The notes under the pieces were generated by a model. The model ran no database searches. It was given only the letters and a program-made list of their open reading frames with translations, and was not told the DNA's origin. Below are positions 15,382 to 22,124 of a stretch of 34,266 nucleotides of DNA, one piece after another (positions within the stretch are counted from its first letter, which is position 1; every line of letters starts with the position of its first letter). Source of the DNA: an uncultured bacterium (GTDB lineage Bacteria > Desulfobacterota > Desulfovibrionia > Desulfovibrionales > Desulfovibrionaceae); assembly GCA_905214305.1 (NCBI GenBank), contig CAJMLK010000030.1:1-34266 (forward strand). Reading direction: 5' to 3'. Made by a program: the position numbers and the translations under genes.

Positions 15382-16506
15382 CTATGTATTTAGGCTGTTA
15401 CGGTCAGCAGCAACTCTGACAGGTTCAGGCCTGCCAGCCACAGGAGCGCCAGTCGCAAGGCTCTCTGCCGAAGCACTGTCTGCGTCCTGCTTTGGAGCCA
15501 CATAGGGAGCAAAAGAAACGTCCATGCCTTGAATATGCTCGATAAGCCAGGTCTTGAGAAATTCCAGCAGGGCCATATCTACACCTGACTTGCCCTCGAG
15601 CACGGACTCGCGGAAGAGAAGCACCTTGTCCCTGAACTGCTGGTGTACTTCAATATGCGTTTTTGCTCCGGGGTAGTTTGAATGGGCAAAAAATATTTCT
15701 TCGGTATTGAAGTGGGTAAAGGCATAACCGGCCAAAGCGTCAAGTATTTCCAGCAGCAGGTCAGACGCCTCTTTCTTCATGATGCCCCGGTGGAGCTTGT
15801 TGATGTAAGAAAGCAGCAGCTTGTGTTGCCCGTCAATGACAGGAACGCCCGTGGAAAAATCGTCTGACCATTGCACGTAGTCTTCCTGCAGCTCCACCTG
15901 ATCGTCAACGGGGTCTGTTTCCGGGTCGCCAAGAAAGGCCGTCATCTGCTCCACATAGTTTTCGCAATATTCCAGCTCAGCAATGATCCTGTCCAGCCAC
16001 TGCACGCTAAAGCCGTTAAAGAACGGCTCTTGCGCCAGTTCAGGGTGTGCTTCAAGCAGTTTTCGGCTTTGTTCCGTCTGATCAGAAGAAAGCTTGTGCA
16101 TCTTGTTCACAATTTCATGCAGGCTGTCTTTGATCATGACCTGTCCGGTCATGGCGATTTTGTATTTTTCATGCCATTCAGTGGCTTCGTGCTGAAATTT
16201 TTCAAGATCGCGCAGGTTTGCAGCTAAAGTGTTGCTGACTTCTTCGCAGCGCCCCGTCATGATATCCGCCATGTCGCGCAGGATGCCGCAGTCGGCATCG
16301 TGAGGAAGGTGGAGCGTGCCGGGCTGCTGCAGACAGAGCGAGATGTTCTTTATGGGTCTGAGTATATCCTGATAAAGAAAATAGAGCCCGCTGAAACCGC
16401 AAAGCAGTCCCGCACCGCCAGCCATGTAGGATATGGGGAAGGGCATGAGTAATCCGGCCGCGCTTACGGCAGGAGCAAGGGCCAGGAGCATGATGAATAC
16501 AGGCAT
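15382..16506 (-). CDS. Membrane-anchored bacteriohemerythrin-domain protein
   Basis: The 374-residue protein has two N-terminal hydrophobic segments (about residues 4-22 and 26-45), a helical cytoplasmic region (about 50-200), and a C-terminal hemerythrin domain (about 208-335). All seven di-iron ligands are present: H228, H265, E269, H284, H288, H324 and D329, in the patterns HFNTE, HIEVH and HIQGMD. Such domains bind O2 at a di-iron site. In sulfate reducers, chemoreceptor DcrH uses one to sense oxygen or redox state. Here no methyl-accepting or HAMP output module is obvious, so the helical region may be a degenerate receptor or a simple tether. It may act in O2 sensing, storage or detoxification near the membrane. 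A GAAGG precedes the ATG. The neighbouring genes are not functionally related. Confidence 0.88.
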   Translation of the reverse strand: MPVFIMLLALAPAVSAAGLLMPFPISYMAGGAGLLCGFSGLYFLYQDILRPIKNISLCLQQPGTLHLPHDADCGILRDMADIMTGRCEEVSNTLAANLRDLEKFQHEATEWHEKYKIAMTGQVMIKDSLHEIVNKMHKLSSDQTEQSRKLLEAHPELAQEPFFNGFSVQWLDRIIAELEYCENYVEQMTAFLGDPETDPVDDQVELQEDYVQWSDDFSTGVPVIDGQHKLLLSYINKLHRGIMKKEASDLLLEILDALAGYAFTHFNTEEIFFAHSNYPGAKTHIEVHQQFRDKVLLFRESVLEGKSGVDMALLEFLKTWLIEHIQGMDVSFAPYVAPKQDADSASAESLATGAPVAGRPEPVRVAADRNSLNT

Positions 16507-16882
16507 ATGGCATCCTTCTGTATGGGTATAACCATTGCTGCGGCCTTGAAGGAATTTGGCTCTGCAGCTGTGCTGTCGGCAGCGCAGGCAGACGGGCGTT
16601 GCCAGATGTAAAGCGTTTTGACCGGGGCTGCGCGGCGCCGTGGAGGGGCCGTTGGCACATCGGGAAATATCATCCTAACGGTGAACCCGCTCCAAACCGT
16701 CAAGCTCCGTCCGGGAGGGACTGAAAATGCAGGGGGCTGCCGGGCGGCAGGTCAATGGACAGGGCTGATGCCCGATTTTGCAAGGCCCGGTATCGGGTGA
16801 AGCTCCCCGCCGGGGGTGATCTGGTGGTTTGCCAGCATCCGGCGGGGAGTGTTTGCGCAGTCTTGCTTCTGCCGGAGAACGT
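16507..16882. other. Hairpin-rich intergenic region between hemerythrin and nifS genes
   Basis: I see no convincing gene in 376 bases. Several stems are visible: ACGGT / ACCGT (16679-16701), CTGCC / GGCAG (around 16737-16750) and CCCGAT / ATCGGG (around 16772-16798). There is also a perfect 11-bp pair CTCCCCGCCGG (16803-16813) / CCGGCGGGGAG (16839-16849) with CTGG / CCAG inside. The last stem lies 34 bases downstream of nifS on its strand and probably marks the transcript end, though without a T tract. The part nearest the hemerythrin gene should hold its promoter; none is clear. Confidence 0.5.
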
Positions 16883-18037
16883 TTAGTCCTTGAAGGGCGA
16901 TATGGCCCGGAGCGTCTTGATCACCTGGGGGAAATGCTCAACGACAAAGTCCACATCAGCTTCAGTGGTGTAACGCGAAAGCGAAAGCCGGATAGAGCCG
17001 TGGGCAAAGTTGAACGGCACACCCATGGCCCTGAGCACGTGCGAAGGCTCAAGGCTGCCGGAGGTGCAGGCAGAACCCGAGCTCGCGCAGATGCCCAGCC
17101 TGTCCAGCATGAGCAGGATAGCCTCTCCTTCCACATTTTTGAAAGCAATATTTGTGGTATTGGGCAGGCGGTTTTCCACATCGCCATTGACCATGCAATC
17201 CGGGATGCGTTCCAGAATACCGGCCTCAAGCTTGTCGCGCAGTCTTGCGACCTCAATGCGTTCTTCCTGCATGTGATCCAGCGCCAGTTGGGCGGCTATG
17301 CCAAGGCCCACGATATAGGGCACGTTTTCTGTGCCGGCACGACGGCCGCGTTCCTGATGCCCACCGCGCAGGAAGGGGCGAAAACGTACGCCCTTGCGGA
17401 TATACAGGGCGCCAATGCCCTTGGGCGCGTGCAGCTTGTGGCCGGAAAGCGAGAGCATGTCGGCGGGCAGGTGCTCAAGGTCGATGGGCGTCTTGCCCAC
17501 AGCCTGCACTGCATCCGTGTGGAACAGTATGCCTTTTTCGTGCGCCATTTCGGCCATGCGCTGTATGGGATAGATGTTGCCGACTTCATTGTTGGCGAAC
17601 ATGATGGACACAAGCGCGGTATCGTCAGACAGGGCCTGTTCGTAATCGTTCAGGTCGAGCCTGCCCTTGCTGTCCACAGCAAGGTATGTGACGCGGTAGC
17701 CGTGCCGTTCCCAGTGCTGTATCACGGTAAGTACGGCGGGGTGCTCCACGCGGGTGGTGATGATGTGTCGCTTGTCGGGCTGGGTTTGCAGGGCAGTCCA
17801 TATGGCGGAGCTGTCGCTTTCCGAGCCGCACGATGTGAACAGTATTTCGTCAGGGTGGGCGCCAAGAAGGTTGGCCAGACTAAGCCTGGCGTTTTCCATG
17901 GCCTCGGCCACCTGCCCGCCGAAGCTGTGCATGCTTGAGGGGTTGCCGTACAGATCGGAAAAATAGGGCAGCATGGCGTCCCGCACTTCGGGAGCTACGG
18001 CCGTGGTGGCATTATTGTCGAGATAGATGGTGCGCAT
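16883..18037 (-). CDS. nifS: Cysteine desulfurase (NifS/IscS type)
   Basis: This PLP enzyme converts cysteine to alanine and delivers persulfide sulfur for iron-sulfur cluster assembly. The 384-residue protein begins RTIYLDNNATTAVAPEV. The aldimine lysine is K201 in LSLSGHKLHAPKGIGALY, and the catalytic cysteine C324 sits in SSGSACTSGSLEPSHVL. The long loop around C324 is that of group I desulfurases (NifS/IscS). The ATG at 18037 is preceded by GAGGAGG and starts four bases after the nifU stop; an upstream start would add 21 residues unlike the family. It is last in metA-iscR-nifU-nifS. With no nitrogenase genes visible, it is probably the general cluster-assembly desulfurase. Confidence 0.94.
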   Translation of the reverse strand: MRTIYLDNNATTAVAPEVRDAMLPYFSDLYGNPSSMHSFGGQVAEAMENARLSLANLLGAHPDEILFTSCGSESDSSAIWTALQTQPDKRHIITTRVEHPAVLTVIQHWERHGYRVTYLAVDSKGRLDLNDYEQALSDDTALVSIMFANNEVGNIYPIQRMAEMAHEKGILFHTDAVQAVGKTPIDLEHLPADMLSLSGHKLHAPKGIGALYIRKGVRFRPFLRGGHQERGRRAGTENVPYIVGLGIAAQLALDHMQEERIEVARLRDKLEAGILERIPDCMVNGDVENRLPNTTNIAFKNVEGEAILLMLDRLGICASSGSACTSGSLEPSHVLRAMGVPFNFAHGSIRLSLSRYTTEADVDFVVEHFPQVIKTLRAISPFKD

Positions 18038-18041
18038 GTCC

Positions 18042-18878
18042 CTATGCCTCCTCGACCACGATGTCGGGTTCCACATGTTCACGCAAAAGGCGCTGCACAA
18101 GGTCGCGAATGGTCACATCGCTGGCGCGGCATTGCGAACAACGCCCACGCAGGGACACCACTACCCGCAAGCCGTCCACGTCCACCAGTTCTATATCACC
18201 GCCATCAGCAGCGAGCACCGGGCGGATTTCTTCATCAATGGTCTTGAGCACAAGCTGCATGCGCTGCACATTGGTCATGCGCGCCTTGGGCTTCAGTTCC
18301 ACCAGCGGCTTCTGCTTCAGCTCGGCAGCAAGGATCTCGCCTATTTCGTCCAGGCATTCTCCGCAGGCTCCGCCAGCCTTGGTGTAGTTGGTGACCTCTT
18401 CCACGGTCTTGAGGCCGTTTTCGCGAATGGCACGAATGATCTGCGCATCGGTAACGCCAAAACACTTACAGACCAGCTTGCCCTCTTCATGGGCGTGCGG
18501 CACGGGCGGTTCACCCCGCCATTGGCGGATGGCGGCTTCCAGCGCTTCCTGCCCCATGACGGAGCAGTGCATCTTCTGCTTGGGCAGGCCGCCCAGCGCA
18601 TTGGCGATGTCCTTGTTGCTGACCTTGAGGGCCTCGTCCACGGACATGCCCTTGATCATATCCGTAAGCACCGAGCTGGAGGCAATGGCGCTGGCGCAGC
18701 CAAACGTTTCAAAGGTGGCATTTTCGATAATGCCCTGATCGCTGATCTTGAGATAGAGCTTGAGGGCATCGCCGCAGGCCAGGCTGCCCACTTCGCCAAC
18801 GGCATTGGCTCCTTCCAGCGGCCCCACGTTGTGCGGGCGCAGAAAATGATCATGTACGGCTTCAGTGTAATTCCACAT
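18042..18878 (-). CDS. nifU: Iron-sulfur cluster assembly scaffold NifU (three-domain)
   Basis: This full-length 278-residue NifU builds transient Fe-S clusters from iron and NifS-derived sulfur. The N-terminal IscU-like domain has C35 (ACGD), C61 (FGCASA) and C105 (MHCSVMG). The central [2Fe-2S] domain has C137, C139, C172 and C175 (CKC and CGEC). The C-terminal Nfu domain has C247 and C250 (RCSQC). All nine expected cysteines are present, so it should be fully functional. The start codon overlaps the 3' end of iscR by 17 bases, with the ribosome-binding site GGAGG inside that gene, so the two are translationally coupled. NifS follows four bases later. This NifU/NifS pair replaces the IscU/IscS set of other bacteria. 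Confidence 0.95.
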   Translation of the reverse strand: MWNYTEAVHDHFLRPHNVGPLEGANAVGEVGSLACGDALKLYLKISDQGIIENATFETFGCASAIASSSVLTDMIKGMSVDEALKVSNKDIANALGGLPKQKMHCSVMGQEALEAAIRQWRGEPPVPHAHEEGKLVCKCFGVTDAQIIRAIRENGLKTVEEVTNYTKAGGACGECLDEIGEILAAELKQKPLVELKPKARMTNVQRMQLVLKTIDEEIRPVLAADGGDIELVDVDGLRVVVSLRGRCSQCRASDVTIRDLVQRLLREHVEPDIVVEEA

Positions 18879-19305
18879 AATTGCCTCCCGAAGCGGAGTG
18901 CTTCTCTGATTCTATTATTTCCTGCAGGGTTCTCTGTTGCAGAAAGCTGCGTATGTGTCCGTCAAGTTCGCTCCAGAATTCACGGGTGGAGCAATGTTTT
19001 TCTCTCAGGCATGAACGCCCCTTGCTGAGGCAGCGCACCGGAGAAATTTCGCCTTCAAGATGCTGAAAAACTTCTTCCATATTGATGTCCGCAGGCGCCT
19101 TTGCCAGGGCGTATCCCCCGCCCGAGCCGCGCACGGCCCGAAGTATGCCCATGGGGCGCAAGGCCCGGACGATTTGCTCCAGGTAGCCCGAAGAAATGTT
19201 TTCTTCGCGGGCTACCTGCCCCAGTTGCAAAAGGCTGCCCTGGGGCTGGGCTGCCAAGCGCAGCAGAAAACGCAGTCCATAACGGGTTCTGGTCGAAAAT
19301 CGCAT
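18862..19305 (-). CDS. iscR: Rrf2-family Fe-S regulator (IscR-like)
   Basis: This 147-residue transcription regulator has an N-terminal winged helix: ISSGYLEQIVRALRPMG as recognition region and VRGSGGGYALAK as wing, both diagnostic of IscR. Cysteines at 92, 99 and 105 match the three cluster ligands of E. coli IscR, so it likely binds a [2Fe-2S] cluster and senses Fe-S supply. It directly precedes nifU and nifS, its expected targets, and is expected to repress them when clusters are plentiful. The ATG at 19305 has GAGGAG upstream and aligns with IscR N termini; the longer reading frame adds 47 unrelated residues. Only 34 bases separate it from metA, so it may be cotranscribed with it or have a promoter within metA. 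Confidence 0.9.
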   Translation of the reverse strand: MRFSTRTRYGLRFLLRLAAQPQGSLLQLGQVAREENISSGYLEQIVRALRPMGILRAVRGSGGGYALAKAPADINMEEVFQHLEGEISPVRCLSKGRSCLREKHCSTREFWSELDGHIRSFLQQRTLQEIIESEKHSASGGNYVELH

Positions 19306-19339
19306 AAGGCTCCTCGTTTCGGCAAGCGGCCGGATTAGG

Positions 19340-20284
19340 CTATGCGCCAGCGCGCGTTTCGCGGTTTTGGGCGATGGCGGTGAGGCTGAACGGAGTTTCC
19401 TGATACACGTAATAGTTGAGCCAGTTGCAGTAAAACAGGTGCGCATGGGCCCGCCAGTTCATGCGCGGCATGGCGGCGGGGTCGTCATGGGGATAGTAAT
19501 GTTCGGGCACACGCGGGTTAAGCCCCCTGTCAACATCGCGGCGATACTCTGCATCCAGTGTACCCCTGTCATACTCCAGATGGCCGGTCATAAAAACCTG
19601 TGAATGGTCAGCGCGTTCCACAAGCGTCACCCCGGCCTGCTCAGACCGGGCGAGCAGGCGCAGTTGCGGCGTTTCAAGAATATGCGCTGCGCGCACCTCG
19701 GTATTGCGCGAGTGCGGCGCAGAAAACGTGTCGTCAAACCCGCGGAAAAGGCGGCAATCCGGCAGCAGGATGTCGTGGCTGAAAATTCCGGAAATTTTTT
19801 GCGGCAGGCTGAACTTGGGTATGCCGTAAAAATGGTACAGTGCAGCCTGTGCGGCCCAGCAGATATACAGGGTGGAGTAGACGTGGCTTGACGCATAGTT
19901 CATGATATCAAGCAGTTCATGCCAGTAATCCACATCCTCGAAGGGCAGATGCTCCACCGGCGCACCGGTGACGATCATGCCGTCAAAGCTGCCGTGCCGT
20001 ATTTCGCTGAATGTCTTGTAAAAACGTTCAAGATGCTGCGCCGGGGTGTTTTTGGACTCATGCGCCTCGGTGCGCAACAGCGTGATATTGACCTGAAGAG
20101 GAGAGTTGCCCAAAAGTCGCAGCAGCTGGGTCTCAGTGGCGATTTTGGTGGGCATGAGATTGACGATGGCAATCTCCAGGGGGCGTATGTCCTGAGCGAC
20201 CGCGCGGTCTTCGGTCATCACGAAGATGTTTTCACTTTCCAGTGCGGAGCAGGCGGGCAAATCCGCCGGAATCTTAATGGGCAT
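19340..20284 (-). CDS. metA: Homoserine O-acetyltransferase (MetA family)
   Basis: MetA acylates homoserine, the first committed step of methionine synthesis. The 314-residue protein has the nucleophile C142 (YICWAAQAAL) and the H235-E237 pair (TGHLEYDR), so the catalytic triad is complete. Residue 111 in TGAPVEHLPF is glutamate. In studied MetA proteins glutamate here favours acetyl-CoA and glycine favours succinyl-CoA, so an acetyltransferase is predicted. The ATG at 20284 is preceded by AAGGAAGAGG. It lies under its own promoter with a dyad and a structured leader. It heads a gene string with iscR-nifU-nifS, which would link methionine synthesis with cysteine-fed Fe-S assembly. Confidence 0.92.
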   Translation of the reverse strand: MPIKIPADLPACSALESENIFVMTEDRAVAQDIRPLEIAIVNLMPTKIATETQLLRLLGNSPLQVNITLLRTEAHESKNTPAQHLERFYKTFSEIRHGSFDGMIVTGAPVEHLPFEDVDYWHELLDIMNYASSHVYSTLYICWAAQAALYHFYGIPKFSLPQKISGIFSHDILLPDCRLFRGFDDTFSAPHSRNTEVRAAHILETPQLRLLARSEQAGVTLVERADHSQVFMTGHLEYDRGTLDAEYRRDVDRGLNPRVPEHYYPHDDPAAMPRMNWRAHAHLFYCNWLNYYVYQETPFSLTAIAQNRETRAGA

Positions 20285-20317
20285 ATCCTCTTCCTTGACA
20301 CTGACGTTGCAACGGAC

Positions 20318-20382
20318 TGCGGCACGGTATTTTGTTGCCGAACCGTCGGCGGATCCCGGCCACAAGTGCTGCGGGACCCGCC
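20318..20382 (-). promoter_or_regulatory. Structured 5' leader of metA
   Basis: Read on the minus strand, the predicted transcript starts with an 11-bp hairpin GGCGGGTCCCG (20372-20382) / CGGGATCCGCC (20348-20358). Next come two crossing helices: ACGGT (20342-20346) with ACCGT (20324-20328), and CGGC (20337-20340) with GCCG (20320-20323), enclosing an A-rich AACAAAAT. They cannot form together as simple hairpins, so they are alternatives or a pseudoknot. The GGCAAC...CCGTGCC flavour recalls SAM-binding leaders, but the other SAM-I landmarks are missing. Confidence 0.45.
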
Positions 20383-20384
20383 TT

Positions 20385-20414
20385 AAAACATAGCGATTAG
20401 ATATGTTTTGTCAA
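20385..20414 (-). promoter_or_regulatory. metA promoter with a perfect dyad operator
   Basis: On the minus strand TTGACA (20409-20414) and TATGTT (20387-20392) are 16 bases apart, a strong sigma-70 promoter. A perfect inverted repeat AAAACATA (20385-20392), nine bases, TATGTTTT (20402-20409) fills the spacer and covers the -10, exactly where a repressor would sit. Methionine genes of Desulfovibrio are known targets of the SAH-responsive ArsR-type regulator SahR; the neighbouring IscR-like protein is another candidate. I do not know the motif well enough to assign it. Confidence 0.65.
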
Positions 20415-20470
20415 GATACTATAACAGGCGCTGCATTTTGCGCCACTTTCTGAGCCTTTTTGTTGTCCAT
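20411..20470 (-). CDS. Possible 19-residue small protein
   Basis: ATG at 20470 opens MDNKKAQKVAQNAAPVIVS and stops at the TGA (20411-20413) that overlaps the metA -35 region. It begins two bases after the stop of the ferredoxin-like gene, so it could be translated by coupling. There is no good ribosome-binding site. Its lysine-rich, amphipathic start is unremarkable. It may be chance. Confidence 0.2.
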   Translation of the reverse strand: MDNKKAQKVAQNAAPVIVS

Positions 20471-20472
20471 CG

Positions 20473-21195
20473 TTACAGCTTGACCACATGACATTCCATT
20501 TTCAGGTCGCTTTGCGCATTTTTAAGGGCCTGCTGAACCAGGCGCTCAAGCCCGCCACAGCAGGGCACGCTCATTCGCAGTACCGTGAGCCCCGCGATCT
20601 GTCCTGATGCAATGATGGCCGTGAGCTTTTCCAAAAGGGCCTCATTGTCTTCAAGTTTGGGACAGGCGATAACGGGTATGCGCCCCGCAAGCCAGTCCTT
20701 GTGCAGATTGGGCAGGGCAAAGCCTGCGCAATGGGCGGCCAGCAGCAACTGTGCGCCCTTGAGAAAAGGGGCCGCAGGCGGAACAAGCCGCAACTGGATG
20801 GGCCATGAGGGCAGGTCTGCTGCAAGTTCGGGATTGTCTGCTACCGTGCCGGGCGTCAGGGGCTTGAGCGCGCGGGCCATGCTGCCGGGGCATCCGCCCG
20901 GACGGGGCATGACGCCCTGCGGGCCGTGCCCGGCGTGGGAGGGGGCCGTTCCTTCGCGTTGAGCCTTGGCCGTGAGGGCGGCTTCTTCGTCAAATTCCTC
21001 TGCCTCGCGTTCGATGAGTGTCAGAGCGCCCTCGGGGCAGTTAAGGCATGCGCCAAGCCCGTCACAGTACGAATCACGTATAAGTTTGGCCTTGCCGTCC
21101 ACCACGGCCAGAGCGCCTTCAGCACAGTCCAGCACGCACTGGCCGCAGCCGTTGCACCTGTCTTCATCAATTTCAATGATAAGGCGTTTTGCCAT
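20473..21195 (-). CDS. Ferredoxin-like 4Fe-4S protein with a C-terminal domain of unknown function
   Basis: The 240-residue protein starts with a ferredoxin domain: C14, C17, C20 and C24 (CNGCGQCVLDC) for one [4Fe-4S] cluster. A modified second site has C44, C50 and C53 (CDGLGACLNCPEGAL), where spacing is unusual and the fourth ligand is unclear. A linker with GGCPGS near residue 102 follows. The C-terminal part (about 135-240) has LLLAAHCAGFALPNL, IPVIACPKLED and VPCCGGL, rich in conserved-looking cysteines. It resembles a family of ferredoxin-fused orphan proteins common in anaerobes whose function is unknown; electron transfer is a fair guess. It starts two bases after the phosphatase gene ends, so the two are cotranscribed. 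Confidence 0.8.
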   Translation of the reverse strand: MAKRLIIEIDEDRCNGCGQCVLDCAEGALAVVDGKAKLIRDSYCDGLGACLNCPEGALTLIEREAEEFDEEAALTAKAQREGTAPSHAGHGPQGVMPRPGGCPGSMARALKPLTPGTVADNPELAADLPSWPIQLRLVPPAAPFLKGAQLLLAAHCAGFALPNLHKDWLAGRIPVIACPKLEDNEALLEKLTAIIASGQIAGLTVLRMSVPCCGGLERLVQQALKNAQSDLKMECHVVKL

Positions 21196-21197
21196 GA

Positions 21198-21854
21198 CTA
21201 TATCTCCACCGTCAGTTGGATCAGTTGGGACGGGGCGTCAATGATATGGTCAGCTCCTGCGGCGCGCAGTTCCGCCGGGCCGCGAAAGCCCCATGCCACA
21301 CCTACCGATGTTGTGCCCGCATTGCGTGCGGTCTGCACATCCACATCGCTGTCACCCACATACAGAACCCGGGCTACAGATGTATGCATTGTTTCGGCCA
21401 TGTCCAGCAGTGCGTCGGGCTGCGGCTTGAGGGGAACGTCTTTTCTGCCGCCGCGCACAAGCGCGAACGGGATGGTGGGAAAATAGCGCTGCACCAGATC
21501 CACTGTATGCTCTTCGGGCTTGTTGGAAAGCACCGCCAGCGGGCAGTCTTTGGCGGCCAGAGCCTCAAGCGCGGGGATTATGCCCTCATAGGGTCGGGTG
21601 GCGTCGCACATGTGACGACCGTAATACCGGCGGGTTTCTTCCACCAGTTGTGCCAGAGCCGGGGCCTCAAGCTTTGCTGCGGCGGGCAATGTATCACGCA
21701 CCAGTTTGTCAAAGCCGCGCCCCACAAAACGTCTGTAGTCCGCCAGTGGATGCGTGGGGTAGCCGTGTCGGGCCAGTACGGCATTGCAGGCGTTGCCGAT
21801 ATCATCGAGGGTATCAAGCAGGGTGCCGTCCAGATCAAAGAAAAAGACTCTCAT
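21198..21854 (-). CDS. HAD-superfamily phosphatase (phosphoglycolate phosphatase-like)
   Basis: This 218-residue HAD hydrolase has all four motifs. FFFDLDGTLLDT carries nucleophile D7 and acid/base D9. VLSNKPEE is motif II, KPQPDALL carries the motif III lysine, and YVGDSDVDVQTARNAG is motif IV. A four-helix cap lies between motifs I and II (about residues 15-85), as in phosphoglycolate phosphatase (Gph) and pyrophosphatase PpaX. The ATG at 21854 follows GGGAGAT and starts at the family N terminus; an upstream frame would add 58 residues that look random. The true substrate cannot be told from sequence. It precedes the ferredoxin-like gene by two bases. Confidence 0.88.
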   Translation of the reverse strand: MRVFFFDLDGTLLDTLDDIGNACNAVLARHGYPTHPLADYRRFVGRGFDKLVRDTLPAAAKLEAPALAQLVEETRRYYGRHMCDATRPYEGIIPALEALAAKDCPLAVLSNKPEEHTVDLVQRYFPTIPFALVRGGRKDVPLKPQPDALLDMAETMHTSVARVLYVGDSDVDVQTARNAGTTSVGVAWGFRGPAELRAAGADHIIDAPSQLIQLTVEI

Positions 21855-22065
21855 CAAATCTCCCGTGTATTCTTTGCAGCAGTAAAAACAGTGTAGCGGA
21901 AAAGCACTATGAATCACAAGCCCGCATCGTGACCAAAAAACAGTGGCGCAGGGCGGATGACACTGTACCGCAAAATGCCGCAGTCGGAGGCATATTCCTG
22001 TACGCGGTATTTTGTCATATGCTGTCAAGACCTTGCGCGGTACTTCTGGACAGAGGCATGGCAGC

Positions 22066-22093
22066 TTGCTAAGGTCTTACCACTGGGCATAAT
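22066..22093 (+). promoter_or_regulatory. Putative promoter of the carbamoyltransferase-like gene
   Basis: TTGCTA (22066-22071) and CATAAT (22088-22093) are 16 bases apart, giving a predicted start near 22100. That start lies against the dyad at 22101-22116. Confidence 0.5.
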
Positions 22094-22100
22094 CAACGTA

Positions 22101-22116
22101 TGTGACGCCCGTCACG
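22101..22116. promoter_or_regulatory. Possible Crp/Fnr-family operator
   Basis: TGTGA-CGCCCG-TCACG has the five-six-five layout and nearly the bases of a Crp/Fnr-family site (TGTGA-N6-TCACA). It lies over the predicted transcription start, a repressing position, and just before GGAGG. Regulators of this family such as HcpR exist in Desulfovibrio. It could also just be a hairpin (GTGACG / CGTCAC). Confidence 0.4.
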
Positions 22117-22124
22117 GAGGATTT

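Noticed and set aside
16640..16800. Signal recognition particle RNA
   Set aside because: GTCCGGGAGGGAC faintly recalls the SRP loop, but the conserved GGTCAGGTCCGGAAGGAAGCAGC-type core is not present.
20318..20382. Standard SAM-I (S-box) riboswitch before metA
   Set aside because: Only the GGCAAC...GGTGCC-like part is suggestive. The 5' AGAG and GAGGGA-type landmarks and the kink-turn are missing.
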